Of a stretch of DNA of 64,000 bases, positions 9,071-19,232 are shown one piece after another. Source of the stretch: Thelonectria olida (lineage: Eukaryota; Ascomycota; Sordariomycetes; Hypocreales; Nectriaceae). The stretch covers positions 1,302,001 through 1,366,000 of the forward strand of contig JAGPYM010000007.1 of the NCBI GenBank assembly GCA_020736575.1, given 5' to 3'. The notes beneath the pieces are model-generated. The model made no database searches, was not told the origin of the DNA, and worked only from the letters and a program-made list of their open reading frames with translations. The position numbers and the translations under genes were made by a program. Positions within the stretch are counted from its first letter, which is position 1; the number at the start of each line of letters is the position of its first letter.

Positions 9071-12000
9071 ATGGCTGAAGTCGTCGGACTCGTTTCCGCC
9101 GGCGTTGGCATCGCCGCCTTCGCTCTTCAACTCGCGAGCACGATCAACAAGCTGCACCAGATCTGTACACTGAAACCCTGTGAGGTGACCAAGGATTTAC
9201 ATTCCCTCTCCAAGAAACTCCAGATCCTTCACCAGTTTGTCCTTTCTTTGAAGCCCTGGGAAGGATGCCCACCTGTCGATGCCATGATTAATCATGTTCA
9301 GTCGCAATACGGCGACATCGAGCTGGCTCTTGAAGAGCTCCTCGCCAAATTTGGAGAGGAGAATGTGGACCATCGACAGCGCTGGAAACGAATAAAATTG
9401 GTGCTCTCGTCTCACGCAAAGCAGATCGAGAGGATTCGACAGGATATCAATGACATCACCGCCAGTTTGACCCTGTAAGTGTACTCAGACATCAATTCTC
9501 AGCGTCCGTGTCTGACCCTAAGCTGCCATAGAGTCTGCTGCTTTGTTGCGCCGGGCCAAAGTCCATTGATCCAAAACCCAAGAGGAACAGCTCCGACAGA
9601 TACCTCCGCCTTCCAAGCGCAGGAAGGACATCCCATTGAGGCCGATGGCGAGACAGTCGAGGTCTCTCCAGAGGTTGTCACTGGTGCAAGATTTCTACCA
9701 CCGCCAGAAAGGAGAATCATCTCGTCCATATCAAAGAAAAGGGCACCTTTTCGGGGCGTGCGACACTGTGACGCCTCATGCCACCTTACTACACACCTCT
9801 CAGGACGGTTCTGGTCCCTTCAATATACGCCGCCTGCCATTTTGGCTAGAAAGACTGAAGGCGAGAGATCAGAGTGCAGACGAATTGGCGTTAATCTACG
9901 TCTGGCCTTGTCGCGGTACGGTATCCCAATCGCAATAATGGCTGGCCTGGAATACATGGTCGATGGGAGAGGGTTCGCGCTTCAACCTGCTCTTACAGTG
10001 CAAAAGATCGTCCGCTACACGTCTCCAGGGTTCGAGACCATATGGCGGCTCGAGGAGGGCTTGATTAATTTCCCGGAAGCCCGCGAAAGGCTTCTCCAGA
10101 TGTATCGATCTGACCAATCTCTCAAAGATCACAGAGACCCTGCTGGAAACAGCTATATTCAGGTCCGTCCTCCTCTTCTATCTGTTTACTCGCAACCCTG
10201 CCAACTGCTGTAGAAAATTGTCCGGTATCCCTGGTTATTGCGAAAAAAAGACCAGTTCAACCTCCTTCACTTGTTTGTCAGCGAGTTCGACGCGACTTTT
10301 GCCGATGAAACCCAGACGTCAGTCTCCTGCCCTCACGTCTTCCGGTATCAACTATTTTAACTCGAATGCAGCTTCCTTACTCGATGTGCAAGCTGGATTG
10401 GAGAGGGCTGGCGTCTTGATCTACTTCAATCCATTCTAGAATATGGATTTGATGCGGCCGCCATTCATCCGCCGGTGTTTGAGGAATGGCCAGTTGCATG
10501 CTCACCAGATTGGGACAGCGTCGAGTTCACTCCAGACCCATTCTTCGTTGAATATGTTGGTATACTTTTGAAACACAATCCTGGTGAGTGCTTTTAAGAG
10601 CCCTTCCATCACCAAAAGCTCATCATATCAGATTTTCCGGGATCAACTCCCCTACATAACGCTCTCCTCAACGAAACCTTTGAGTCTGCAAGGTCTTGGG
10701 TACACGGCTCGCAAGCACTCGAGCGGAATGTCAATTTCTTAGGACAGACGCCGCTGCATATCGCCACCACCAGCCCAGAATTGTGCCGCCTCGTGCTGGA
10801 TGCAGGACACGATCCAGATGTCAATGACAAATGGGGTGCGACACCCCTGATGTACGCCGCTGCCATGGGCCAGACAGAAGTCGCGAAGTTATTGCTCTCC
10901 TGGGGCGCGCGTCCGCTCCTCAGAGATACACAACTGAACTGGTGCTTCTTCGACTACGCCTTCTGCCGCGATCACTGGAATTTAGCCATGGATGCCCTTT
11001 TGCATATCAAATCTCAGTACGAATCGGATGAATTTCAACTAATTGTCCGGTTCGTTATCATGCGGGCCATCTCTCGCGACCTCCCCTTATCACAACTTAG
11101 GGACCGATTCTTACTGAGAATTATCAAGCTCGCTGATGATATCAATTTCACAATCAAGGATGATTCAGAGGGCGTGGAAGATAATAATTTGATGCACTAC
11201 GCTTCCAGCCTGGAAATGGCATCGACCCTCGTTCAATGTGGTTTCGACCGCTTCAACCAGAGGAACAGCAAAGGGCATCTCGCCATCAACTCGCTGTCTC
11301 GACATTGCACAGCTTCCCTGGTCAATCTCTATCTTGAAAATGGCACAGATGTAAACAATGTGGGACAAGACGGTCGGACTGTTCTCTTCGATCTTCTTTC
11401 GACTTTGGTGCAAGGGGGTATCAATAATTGGCTGCGTTGGGACATTATGGACGCCATTAACCTTTGCCTCGATGCAGGTATCAACGTCTTTACTGCTGAT
11501 GGCTGCATTTGTCCATGTTCCCCAAGCGGCTGTCATATCTCATCGGCGTTTGAGCTCGATTTCCCATCAAACCCCTGGCTCTCACATGCCCCTGGGCCAG
11601 TCTGGGCCTTCGAGTTTATCACACTTATCGAGGAGTACCGTGGCAAAGAAGACGCCAAGGCAATGCTCCTAGCTTTCTGCCAAAGGCTTATGTGCGACGA
11701 CCCGGATATTTCAATCGCTCATGTCTGTTGTCACAGAGGTAAAGGGACCATTCGGCGCTCGCTATTCTGTGAAAAGTCCGAGCGTCTTCAAGACGATGAT
11801 ATTTGGGAGATTCTAGATGAGGAGAAGGACTTCATCGAGACGCTAGAGGAAGAAGTGCAGAAGCTTTCTTCCTTGCCGTTTAACAAACTGCGGACCAAGC
11901 TCATGGTGATTCTGAAAGAGAAATACGACGCCCGCCTCGGAAGGGAAAAGAATGAAAGAGCGGAAGATACGTTCAACTCAGGCCCTAAACGCATGGTGAG

Positions 12001-12432
12001 CCGTATTCCCTAATATCGAGCGATTAGTATGCTATTTTTTTTATATCGGACTAATAAATGCAGATAATACATAAAGTTGACTATAAAAATGACAGGTACT
12101 GTATTAACCTGTCGCGGACGCCACCCTCATTTGTCACCTCCGCCTCTCGGGCGATAGCGAAATATGCGTTTTGGATGCAGCACGAATCCTCGAGGACACA
12201 TCCATATCCCTTCCGCAATTCTCGCGAGGCTGGCTGGTTTGACAGGCGGTTGTCATGGTTGGTTGAATTCATGAGTGTCATGGAAATCACACCCGAGATC
12301 TTGGCAAATGAAATGAGATACATATCCATCAAAGAGACGCGGACCGAAAAGGTGGACGCAAATTTGACGACCAAAAAGTTTTTCGAGGCTCTGGAAAGGG
12401 CTGGGATCGATGATGAGCACTCTTGCGCTTAA
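9071..12432 (+). CDS. HeLo-like N-terminal domain / ankyrin-repeat protein
   Basis: Six exons (9071..9474, 9532..10162, 10214..10317, 10372..10583, 10632..11995, 12064..12432) give 1027 residues; introns are 57, 51, 54, 48 and 68 nt. The start MAEVVGLVSAGVGIAAFALQ followed by a helical region matches the fungal HeLo-like N-terminal domain that heads many STAND and ankyrin proteins and is related to membrane-acting incompatibility domains. A Cys/His patch (CDASCH) and an aromatic block (FWSLQYTPP) precede ankyrin repeats near residues 530-600 (QTPLHIATTSPELCRLVLDA, ATPLMYAAAMGQTEVAKLLL) and weaker ones later. No NTPase domain is present. The last intron (11996..12063) is the least certain; without it the protein ends at 12013. 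A decayed ankyrin fragment follows the stop. Role unknown; a non-self or stress sensor is inferred from architecture only. Confidence 0.75.
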
Positions 12433-12497
12433 AACAGCATTCTGGGTTTCGCAGGTCTTGAACAGTGAGCGCAGCTCGGTTATCATGTGCTTAGGAG

Positions 12498-12790
12498 AAA
12501 GCACGAGACCATCATCAAGCTACTGCTCCATGCTAATGATGTTGGTGCTAAATATAAAGTCAGATGTGGTTGGGCGCACTGTTGCGCGAGTTGAGGGATG
12601 TCTTTCCGCTGACGAGGCATGCCTTGATGAGCGACACCAGCCGGGCTGTTCACATGAATGAGGTTCTGCCCATGATGACTGCTGCCAAGGGAGGGGGGTG
12701 GCCTCGGAGTGGTTGAACATTATGCCGCCGAAGTCATGATGCGTCAGGCTTGCATGAAGAGGAACAAAGAGGGAGACGTCACTCAAGTTT
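12498..12790 (+). pseudogene. Decayed ankyrin-repeat remnant
   Basis: Three pieces of ankyrin consensus appear in shifting frames: HETIIKLLLHANDV (12502-12543, frame 1), LPMMTAAKGG (12666-12695, frame 3) and GVVEH (12706-12720, frame 1 again). They lie in the order and strand of the intact ankyrin gene that stops at 12432. Frame changes and stops between them exclude a functional coding exon. The best reading is repeats once belonging to this gene or a lost neighbour. Confidence 0.55.
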
Positions 12791-12882
12791 CAGGCATTTG
12801 CTCTCCGATGATCTGTCTTTTACCATGATCTCCAGCTGTTAACTATTATTATGCCAAACCCATGCGCACCGCTTGCGACCTT

Positions 12883-13917
12883 TCAAAGATTGTCCCAGCC
12901 AAGAAGCCCAACTAAACAAGGATCGTCGTCGGCCCCGGTGTCATCCAGATCCATGCTGTCTTTGATCGCCTGGATTAGCGATTTTACAAAGTAGATTGAA
13001 CACTCATAACAAGATCCGTCTCCCACTTGTTGTATGTACCGCCAGTGATCTAAACTTGTTGCCCCATAGTCGCATTTGACCTCCAGGAATTTTCTATCAC
13101 TGGCATAAAATGCGTTTGTGTCGTAGCAGCTTGCAATTTCCTCGAAAACAGCAGCATCTTTCTTTCGTTTTAGATTGTGATCGATGAACCATATCTTCCA
13201 GGCATGGTCGACATTGAAAGCGGCTTGGATGAGTGTTTGGACTATTGGGAGGTCTGCTTGGTGCGGTTCTGCCTTGCTCATCTGGATCCCCCATTCAGGA
13301 TTGTATTCTATCGCGAGGTGGCGAATTCCTTCGAAACCCCTCACGGTTGAACCAATGGGGATGTCAAAGTTGATACGATCCCAATCAATGTTGTCCAGGC
13401 TTTCTGGTTGTAAGACGAAAAGGTCCTGGTGCGGGAGAACGGTAAAGTAATGGGGAGTATCGCCATCACAAGAGAAGTAGCCTGTTGCCGGCATCTGCAA
13501 CAGTTGCCGGCACCCCTTGCGCTCTAGATCTTTCTGTTGATGCTTGCGCCGATAATTCCATTCTGAGCTTTGGAAATGCTTTTCCATCATGAGTCTTGAC
13601 TCTTTGCAAGCAGTCCACAGTCCGCCATCAATCAGGTACGTTGACAAATTCCTGTCACTGCACGTAGTGTCGATGTTGTCAAAATACCGGTCCCATGAAG
13701 GTGCGGCGAGGTGATGTCCGTCGAAGCAACAAGCTAAGGAGACAACGTCGTGGGCTCCAGCATGATCATCCTTATGAGAATTATAGAGTCGAAAAATGTG
13801 TACTCCTGGACGAGCCGTCCGAATAGCGAAGCTCCAGATCTGGTCTCTTAGTTCTCCAGGCAGATCGGAGAACCGATCGAAGGTGGCCGCCATGATTGAA
13901 AATATGAAGTTCGACAA
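12883..13917 (-). CDS. 2EXR-domain protein
   Basis: A single exon of 344 residues. The N-terminal motif FSDLPGELRDQIWSFAI is the signature of the fungal 2EXR domain, an F-box-like LPxExRxxIW helix. It is followed by the usual continuation (RPGVHIFRLYNS, then a TACKESR segment). Such proteins are greatly expanded in filamentous ascomycetes and their function is unknown; adaptor-type protein interaction is the common inference. A second ATG at 13893 would start MAATFDRFSDLPGEL and keeps the domain. The 3' end faces the decayed ankyrin remnant. A TATA-like element and two TGASTCA sites lie upstream. Confidence 0.8.
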   Translation of the reverse strand: MSNFIFSIMAATFDRFSDLPGELRDQIWSFAIRTARPGVHIFRLYNSHKDDHAGAHDVVSLACCFDGHHLAAPSWDRYFDNIDTTCSDRNLSTYLIDGGLWTACKESRLMMEKHFQSSEWNYRRKHQQKDLERKGCRQLLQMPATGYFSCDGDTPHYFTVLPHQDLFVLQPESLDNIDWDRINFDIPIGSTVRGFEGIRHLAIEYNPEWGIQMSKAEPHQADLPIVQTLIQAAFNVDHAWKIWFIDHNLKRKKDAAVFEEIASCYDTNAFYASDRKFLEVKCDYGATSLDHWRYIQQVGDGSCYECSIYFVKSLIQAIKDSMDLDDTGADDDPCLVGLLGWDNL

Positions 13918-14058
13918 GGATGAATAATGAAAGCGGTGTCAATGTGCTCCAATAAAACGGAGGCGCTCCAGAACTTGCTAAGACCCTTGGTGTGTGGTGA
14001 ATGAAGTGAAGAGAGAAAGAAAGAGAATGATCAGAGCAGTGAGGACGGATGAGAAGGA

Positions 14059-14070
14059 ATATTTATATCC
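14059..14070 (-). promoter_or_regulatory. TATA-like element of the 2EXR gene
   Basis: On the minus strand the sequence reads GGATATAAATAT, about 145 bp upstream of the ATG at 13917. The spacing is long but within the fungal range. Confidence 0.3.
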
Positions 14071-14306
14071 AACGTTTCAACAAGCTTTAGATAAGCTTCA
14101 CCGTCTGATTCATGACTAGACTTTTGGCTTGCATCTATGGAAACTCGCTGGTGTATCGCTGACTGAACACTTGACACGAAGAGAGTTATGGAAACCTACG
14201 ATGCTGCAAATTTGAGAATATTTAGCCTCAGATGTGACGTCGGGTTACGGGCGGGAGCATTGCACAAGCATATTTAAGCGAGTCCCACTGAATTTGACGA
14301 CGATCG

Positions 14307-14327
14307 ATGACTCAGCTTTTGAGTCAT
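14307..14327. promoter_or_regulatory. Paired TGACTCA / TGAGTCA sites in an 8-bp hairpin
   Basis: ATGACTCA (14307-14314) and TGAGTCAT (14320-14327) are exact inverted copies around a 5-nt GCTTT spacer. Each contains the 7-bp Gcn4/Cpc1 (AP-1 type) bZIP site. They lie about 390 bp upstream of the 2EXR gene, the nearest gene reading away from them. Cross-pathway control is an inference from the motif. Confidence 0.45.
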
Positions 14328-15199
14328 CTGTATATGTCAGTTTAAGGCTTTGAAAGTACCCAGGTAGGTAAAGAAGTTGTTATTATGGTCAATGCACTTC
14401 TTGAAGATTCGACGGCAGTAAAAGACCGCACCAGTTTACCTCCACGAATCGAGGAAAGAAAAGATGAGACATGCAAAACTCTCTGGGGTTTGGGACTGCC
14501 CGCCTATAATCTAAATCTCTGAATGAGGGGTTGAAACTATTGGAATGAGATCTCTATAGGAGGCGTTAGCCCACATATGCGACAACAGTTTTAAGTTTAT
14601 TCTATTACCTAAACAAGTACTCATAGCTTTCTACTCTCTAAACAAGCATAAAGGAGCTTTTATAAATCATGCCCAGCTTAACATGTTATATAAGTGTAAC
14701 ATCCATCTCCTCTATGCTGTCATCATCCTCCACTCGCGCATATAGCGAAAGGATACTGGAAAAGGGGTTTGGAAACGGGTTTCGAACCCTACTCGCCGAA
14801 AGACATTTTTGTCCTTGCCTCCATGTTACTTTTCGCAGTAAAAGCTGCACCTTCGTCGCCGGCATTCCCTCGGGATATGCAATCGTTGCGGATCCGTACC
14901 CAATACCTGAGGGCTGCTTCTGAGGTGGTTTGCCCCGTCCGATACTCAGTACGTCCAGAAACCAAAGGTCCTCGTCGCCATCTTGCACCCCTCTGTCAAA
15001 CCAATGGTTTTGAAAGAACATCTGTTCCGCCACTCTCTTCCTATCGAATCGCCCTACCCTACCGTGTAGCCTGAGGGCACCAGTGACGCGGCTCTGCGCC
15101 CTCAAGATTTGCACGTCATCAAATGAGACCTTGGATACATACTAAACCATGCAGTCAAGGGGGAAATTTCCCATTCCACCTCTCCCTCCCGCGCAGAGC
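14328..15199. other. Intergenic region, no gene seen
   Basis: AT-rich sequence to about 14700, then an ORF on each strand around 14690-15110 with no recognisable motif. It lies between the upstream side of the 2EXR gene and the 3' end of the tannase-family gene. Confidence 0.45.
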
Positions 15200-16867
15200 T
15201 CACTGACAAGAGTACGATGACTCCTTGTTCAATTTCGGGCCATTATACTTCCAAACCTTGGGGCCAGCATACCGAAGAGCCTTTGGATACGGACACAGCA
15301 CGCCCTCACGAGTCTTATCCTTTCCCACCTGTTGTCCGACCCCAGTCAACGTCTCGGGGATCTCGTCCTCCTCGACCCATTTCAGCAGAGCGTCAAACAC
15401 CTTGCTGCTCGGGTCAAAGCCCCTGCCGTTGCCGCAATGGCCGACGCCCGGGGCGAGGAACAGCCGGTAGAAGTCGCTCGCCTTGGCGTCCTGGCTCAGA
15501 ACGCGGTTGTAGTAGTCGACGCTGCCGTCGTGCATGATTAGAGGGTCTTGCATGCCGTGCCAGGCAATCATCTTTCCGCCTGCTTTTTTGAACTGGCTGA
15601 GATCCGGATCGTCAGTTCCGATAACGGAGCCGTATTCCTTTACCGACTGGCGGAACCATTTGTCGTAGTCATTTCTCGTCACGCCAGAAAGACTAAAGTT
15701 CCGCGTCTTCTCTAGGAAGACCTGGGCCCAGTCAAATGCTATCGAGAATGGGTTTACCGTGCAGTCGTCGACCGTTGTGCATGTCGTGTTGAGAAGCCTC
15801 GTCAAGTTTGTGTCCTTCGTGAGTCCGTACCAGAGAAAGCTTCCATCCTCAGCAGTCGGGCCATTCCAGATCGCATTGACTAGAGTGGCCATGGCTTTGT
15901 TGACCACGATGGTGCCTTGAGGGTCTTCACACTCGACCGTCTGTCCGACGAACAAGTAGGGATCGAACTCGCACCACTGTGGTTCAGAGATGATGCCGTC
16001 TGGGACTCCATCCAAGTAGTCGCATTCTGCGATGGCCGCGTCTCTAAATGCGTCTAGAACGCAAGCAGGAGGGCGAGTGTCTGCAAATTTTGGTCAGTTT
16101 CCTTTTCTATTCTGGTATGGTGTCCCGTACTTACCGAGGACCTCAGCCATGACGGCTGGCCAAAGTTCCGCGGGGATGAATTTATGCCAGTTGATAGCCG
16201 GACAACCCGCAACGATGCCATCAAATTGCTCGGGATATCGCTGAGCCATCATATGGCCCTGCCGACCACCAGTAGAGCAGCCGTTCCAGTAAGAATAGTT
16301 GGCAGGTCTTTCATAGTACAGCTCGACAGCCAGTTTCCCCAACGTCGCCGCCTCGTCCAGCGCCACGCTCGCAAAGTCGTTCAGCGCAGGCAAATTGACG
16401 TTTCCTTCACTGAAGAGGCCCCATTCCACAGTAGGAGTCGTGATGTTGTGGCCGGCGTCGGTGGAAGCAGAGGCATAGCCAGCAGCGACAGGGGCAAGGA
16501 TCTCGGTGCTGTCGCCGGCTCTCCAGCCTCCACCGCCATCCATCAAGAAGCGTCCGTTCCAAACTGAAGATTTAATGGGGAGTCCAATGTAAGTGTTGAC
16601 GGTGTCAGATTGGCCGGGATGAGTGTATGTGAGGGCGACCTGGCAGTAGGCGAAGGTGTGGTTGCCCTCGCCCTTGGAGCCTACCTGCTCCGCGGCGGCG
16701 TCGACCGTCACGTTCTGCAACCATGTGACATTAAGGAATTTAATGTCGATGTTGTCGAGCGTGAGGTTTTGAAATCTTTCCTTGGTACAAGTAGGATGGT
16801 CCCAGGCGGTCGTTACGCCGGAGAGCGCAAAGGCGAGAATCGCCGCGATGAGGGAGAAAACGGCCAT
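15200..16867 (-). CDS. Tannase / feruloyl esterase family secreted hydrolase
   Basis: Two exons, complement of 15200..16080 and 16135..16867, with a 54-nt intron, give 537 residues. The start at 16867 opens with a classic signal peptide (MAVFSLIAAILAFALSGVTTA); upstream ATGs at 16906 and 16984 would bury it. The serine nucleophile sits in GCSTGGRQGH, the Asp in WHGMQDPLI and the His in GVGHCGNG. The Cys residues beside Ser and His form the CS-D-HC disulfide arrangement typical of this family. A metal-binding-like DYLDGVPDGIISEP segment, also typical, lies between. Several N-x-S/T sites suit secretion. Expected action is hydrolysis of ester bonds in tannins, galloyl esters or feruloylated plant wall polysaccharides; the exact substrate is not decidable here. 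The C-terminal tail is CPYPKALRYAGPK, as in homologues. Confidence 0.9.
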
Positions 16868-16914
16868 GATCGCAGTTGCATGGTTCAAGGGTCTCGGCAG
16901 CTGCATCTCTGGAG

Positions 16915-16923
16915 ATATATAAA
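16915..16923 (-). promoter_or_regulatory. TATA-like element of the tannase-family gene
   Basis: The minus strand reads TTTATATAT, 48-56 bp upstream of the ATG at 16867. Transcription starting downstream of it would exclude the ATGs at 16906 and 16984, which supports the chosen start. Confidence 0.4.
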
Positions 16924-17423
16924 CCAATTTAAGTAAATAAGAAAAAAGTGCGTAAAGTCTATGTGTGCCGCCTGGCGCAGGCAATATCCGCGTGGGCAGG
17001 GAAGGTTTTCGGCTTCAAGGTTCGGCAACGGCGAGCCTTATTGACAACGAGATGGTCCAATCAAAGTCTAAAGGGGCCGAGGAGCGGATAGTAGTTGTTT
17101 CGCAACTAAATCCGAGTGAGGAAATGAATCTCTATAGTCGTGCTATTCTTTGCGGAGAGAATGCGGGGGACGAGCGGGATCGGTGATATATCCATGTTCA
17201 GCTTCAGTCTCCGCAGTCGTATTATCAATCACCCCAGGTTTTCGGAACGGAGTCGCGGAGCGTAGAATTGACTCCGAGAAGTTGCAAGGCCCACCGAAGT
17301 CAAAAGGACTCGAACCATGAAAGACCCAAAGAGGAGTCAGGTCTCGTTCCCAGATACAGGCCTTCCACTCGTAATCTGGTGATGATGCTGGTGGGAACGA
17401 GACGTGTTTGCCCGTGTAATCTA
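16924..17423. other. Intergenic region, no gene seen
   Basis: The upstream side of the tannase-family gene meets the 3' end of the unknown 266-aa gene. No motif beyond the TATA-like element is evident. Confidence 0.45.
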
Positions 17424-18224
17424 TCAGCTAGATACAGACAGCCATTTGAATGAGTAATTCTGGACACCCACGACTGGCGGAGGACTGGCCTTGTCCGTAA
17501 AGTCGTTCAAGCTCATCTTCGCGGCGAATTGGAAACCCACCTCCATTCTCGGCAGCTCTTGTTGAACCCTGGTGGTCTTGAGTAGTGCGTCGGCCACAAT
17601 CATGTCCATCTTGAATGTGAGCTGTTGATCAGGGCCATCCTTGTTGATGGCTGTCTTCCATGTCTCATTGTTGATCTTCAGAGTAATGATGCGCACCTTT
17701 GCATCGTACACCCAGTTTAGGCGAACGCCATCCCCGAAGTTTGTCGCCACCACCTCGTTGATTCGGAGCGTTAAGTCGACAGTAGCGGACGGACCGGAGG
17801 GGTCAATGCTGATGTTTTGGACTGCGTGCACGAAGGTGGTGAGGACCTCGTCGAGCTGTTGGAAGGCGGTCGGCTCAAGGTTGTAAGACCGGAAGAGTTC
17901 CTTAAAGAGCTCGGCGTGCACATCCGACTTGGACATTGTTTCCTCGTATGTGCTGTTTTGCACGGTTTCCATATCATAGAGTTGAGCGAGCGGGTGGCCG
18001 CGCATGGCTTTGGAAGCAGAGTCAGCCTGGTCCACAAAGGCACGCTCTGCATCAGCACTGTTGTTGACGTTGTATGGCGCGCTGCGGCCACCGTCCTGAG
18101 AAGCTTGGGCGCTAAAGAGTACAGTTTGAAATTTCGAGATTGAAGACATTTTCTTCAGGGTCTGGTACAAGTTTTGCACTTGCGCATCATCCAACTTGGC
18201 GTGGGGGGGGGATGATGAAGACAT
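17424..18224 (-). CDS. Unrecognised 266-residue protein
   Basis: A single uninterrupted ORF. I do not recognise the family. The first half (to about residue 130) is predicted by eye to be helical (DAQVQNLYQTLKKM, HAELFKELFRSYNLEP, FQQLDEVLTTFVHAVQ). The second half alternates hydrophobic and polar residues as in beta strands (SATVDLTLRINEVVATNF, VRLNWVYDAKVRIITLKI, LTFKMDMIVADALL, MEVGFQFAAKMSL). There is no signal peptide or membrane helix, so it is probably a soluble cytosolic alpha/beta protein. The early reading frame passes through a run of eight C (G8 on the plus strand near 18203-18210); a second ATG at 18149 lies beyond it. Coding status is supported by length, the absence of stops and a sensible amino-acid pattern. 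Confidence 0.65.
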   Translation of the reverse strand: MSSSSPPHAKLDDAQVQNLYQTLKKMSSISKFQTVLFSAQASQDGGRSAPYNVNNSADAERAFVDQADSASKAMRGHPLAQLYDMETVQNSTYEETMSKSDVHAELFKELFRSYNLEPTAFQQLDEVLTTFVHAVQNISIDPSGPSATVDLTLRINEVVATNFGDGVRLNWVYDAKVRIITLKINNETWKTAINKDGPDQQLTFKMDMIVADALLKTTRVQQELPRMEVGFQFAAKMSLNDFTDKASPPPVVGVQNYSFKWLSVSS

Positions 18225-19232
18225 TTTGCGGCATTGGTGGGTAACCAGCCTCGACAGATGCAGCGGGACCTACTGCGGCCGCCTGCAGTCGTTTTGTAAT
18301 AATCTCCATGATGCGACTAGACATAGTGACGGTATACAAGTCAATCTTTTCACAGGGGTTTGGTTGATAGTTGTTGTCTTGATAGGCATAGCGTATGTCT
18401 GTAGATTCAATAGTTCCGGTTTAGGCAGACTCATGGATTTGAGCTGCCCACACCCATGAGCTATTGTCGGGCTAGCCTCTCGGTTGGTAGTGAACGATTA
18501 GGAGTGCGTACTTTCACGAGCTTCAGGTTCCAAACTCAGCAGCAGTGGCCGGAGCCTATAATAACTACCTAGCTGTTGGATCGGTTCCGTGCCCAGGTAG
18601 TTGAGGTTCATATGGCTCTGAGTGAGCAGGTTCGCGTGGGTCTTACGGCTGCTAGGAAGCCGCCGTAACGATACTACCTACACGACACAACTGTGCTTGT
18701 TCTCCAGTTTGGTCACGCTTCTTTCATTAATCAACCTTTCTTCCACTTAGGTCCTTTCTCCACCAGTATCCGTACTGATTGGATTGGTTCAGCTCGTTCT
18801 GGGATATTAGGATAACGTAATAGAGGATGTGATCTTGGTAAAGATTGGTTTATTGACTTTCAAAAAGGTTTCTAGGAGCAGCCGCTCAAGCGCGAACAGA
18901 ACTTGGTATATCTTAAAGCTATAAAGAACAGTAAAAGTGATGATGTAACTTGTGACATTGCTTTCTTTCGTATATGGCCTTTGGCTCTTTCTTTAGAAAT
19001 CCTTCTTCATCAGTCCCTTAGGCGATGGAAAGGAAATCAGCTTTCGTGCTCAATCAAAGAGCGAACGTTTAGCTGAGGCCGGTGGGTCTTTGGCACCGTC
19101 TCTTGCGGTCTAGTCGCCTCGTGTAAGGTTGTTGGCCCTCCGTGAATCTATTTTGCATGTACTTCCCTGAAAGTCAAGACTTCTTTTTATTTCGAGTCCT
19201 GACGACAGCGACATCGTAGCTAAATCCTATGT
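18225..19232. other. Intergenic region, no gene seen
   Basis: About 1 kb between the upstream side of the unknown 266-aa gene and the 3' end of the CFEM receptor. The only structure noted is an 8-bp inverted repeat, AACTACCT (18563-18570) / AGGTAGTT (18595-18602). No ORF is worth reporting. Confidence 0.45.

Noticed and set aside
14686..15114. 142-codon minus-strand ORF
   Set aside because: No recognisable domain; it overlaps a plus-strand ORF of similar length, and neither has a clear promoter or splice structure.
17304..17325. tRNA-like B-box (GGTTCGAGTCC on the minus strand)
   Set aside because: The T-arm stem does not pair beyond two bases, and no acceptor, D or anticodon stem could be formed.
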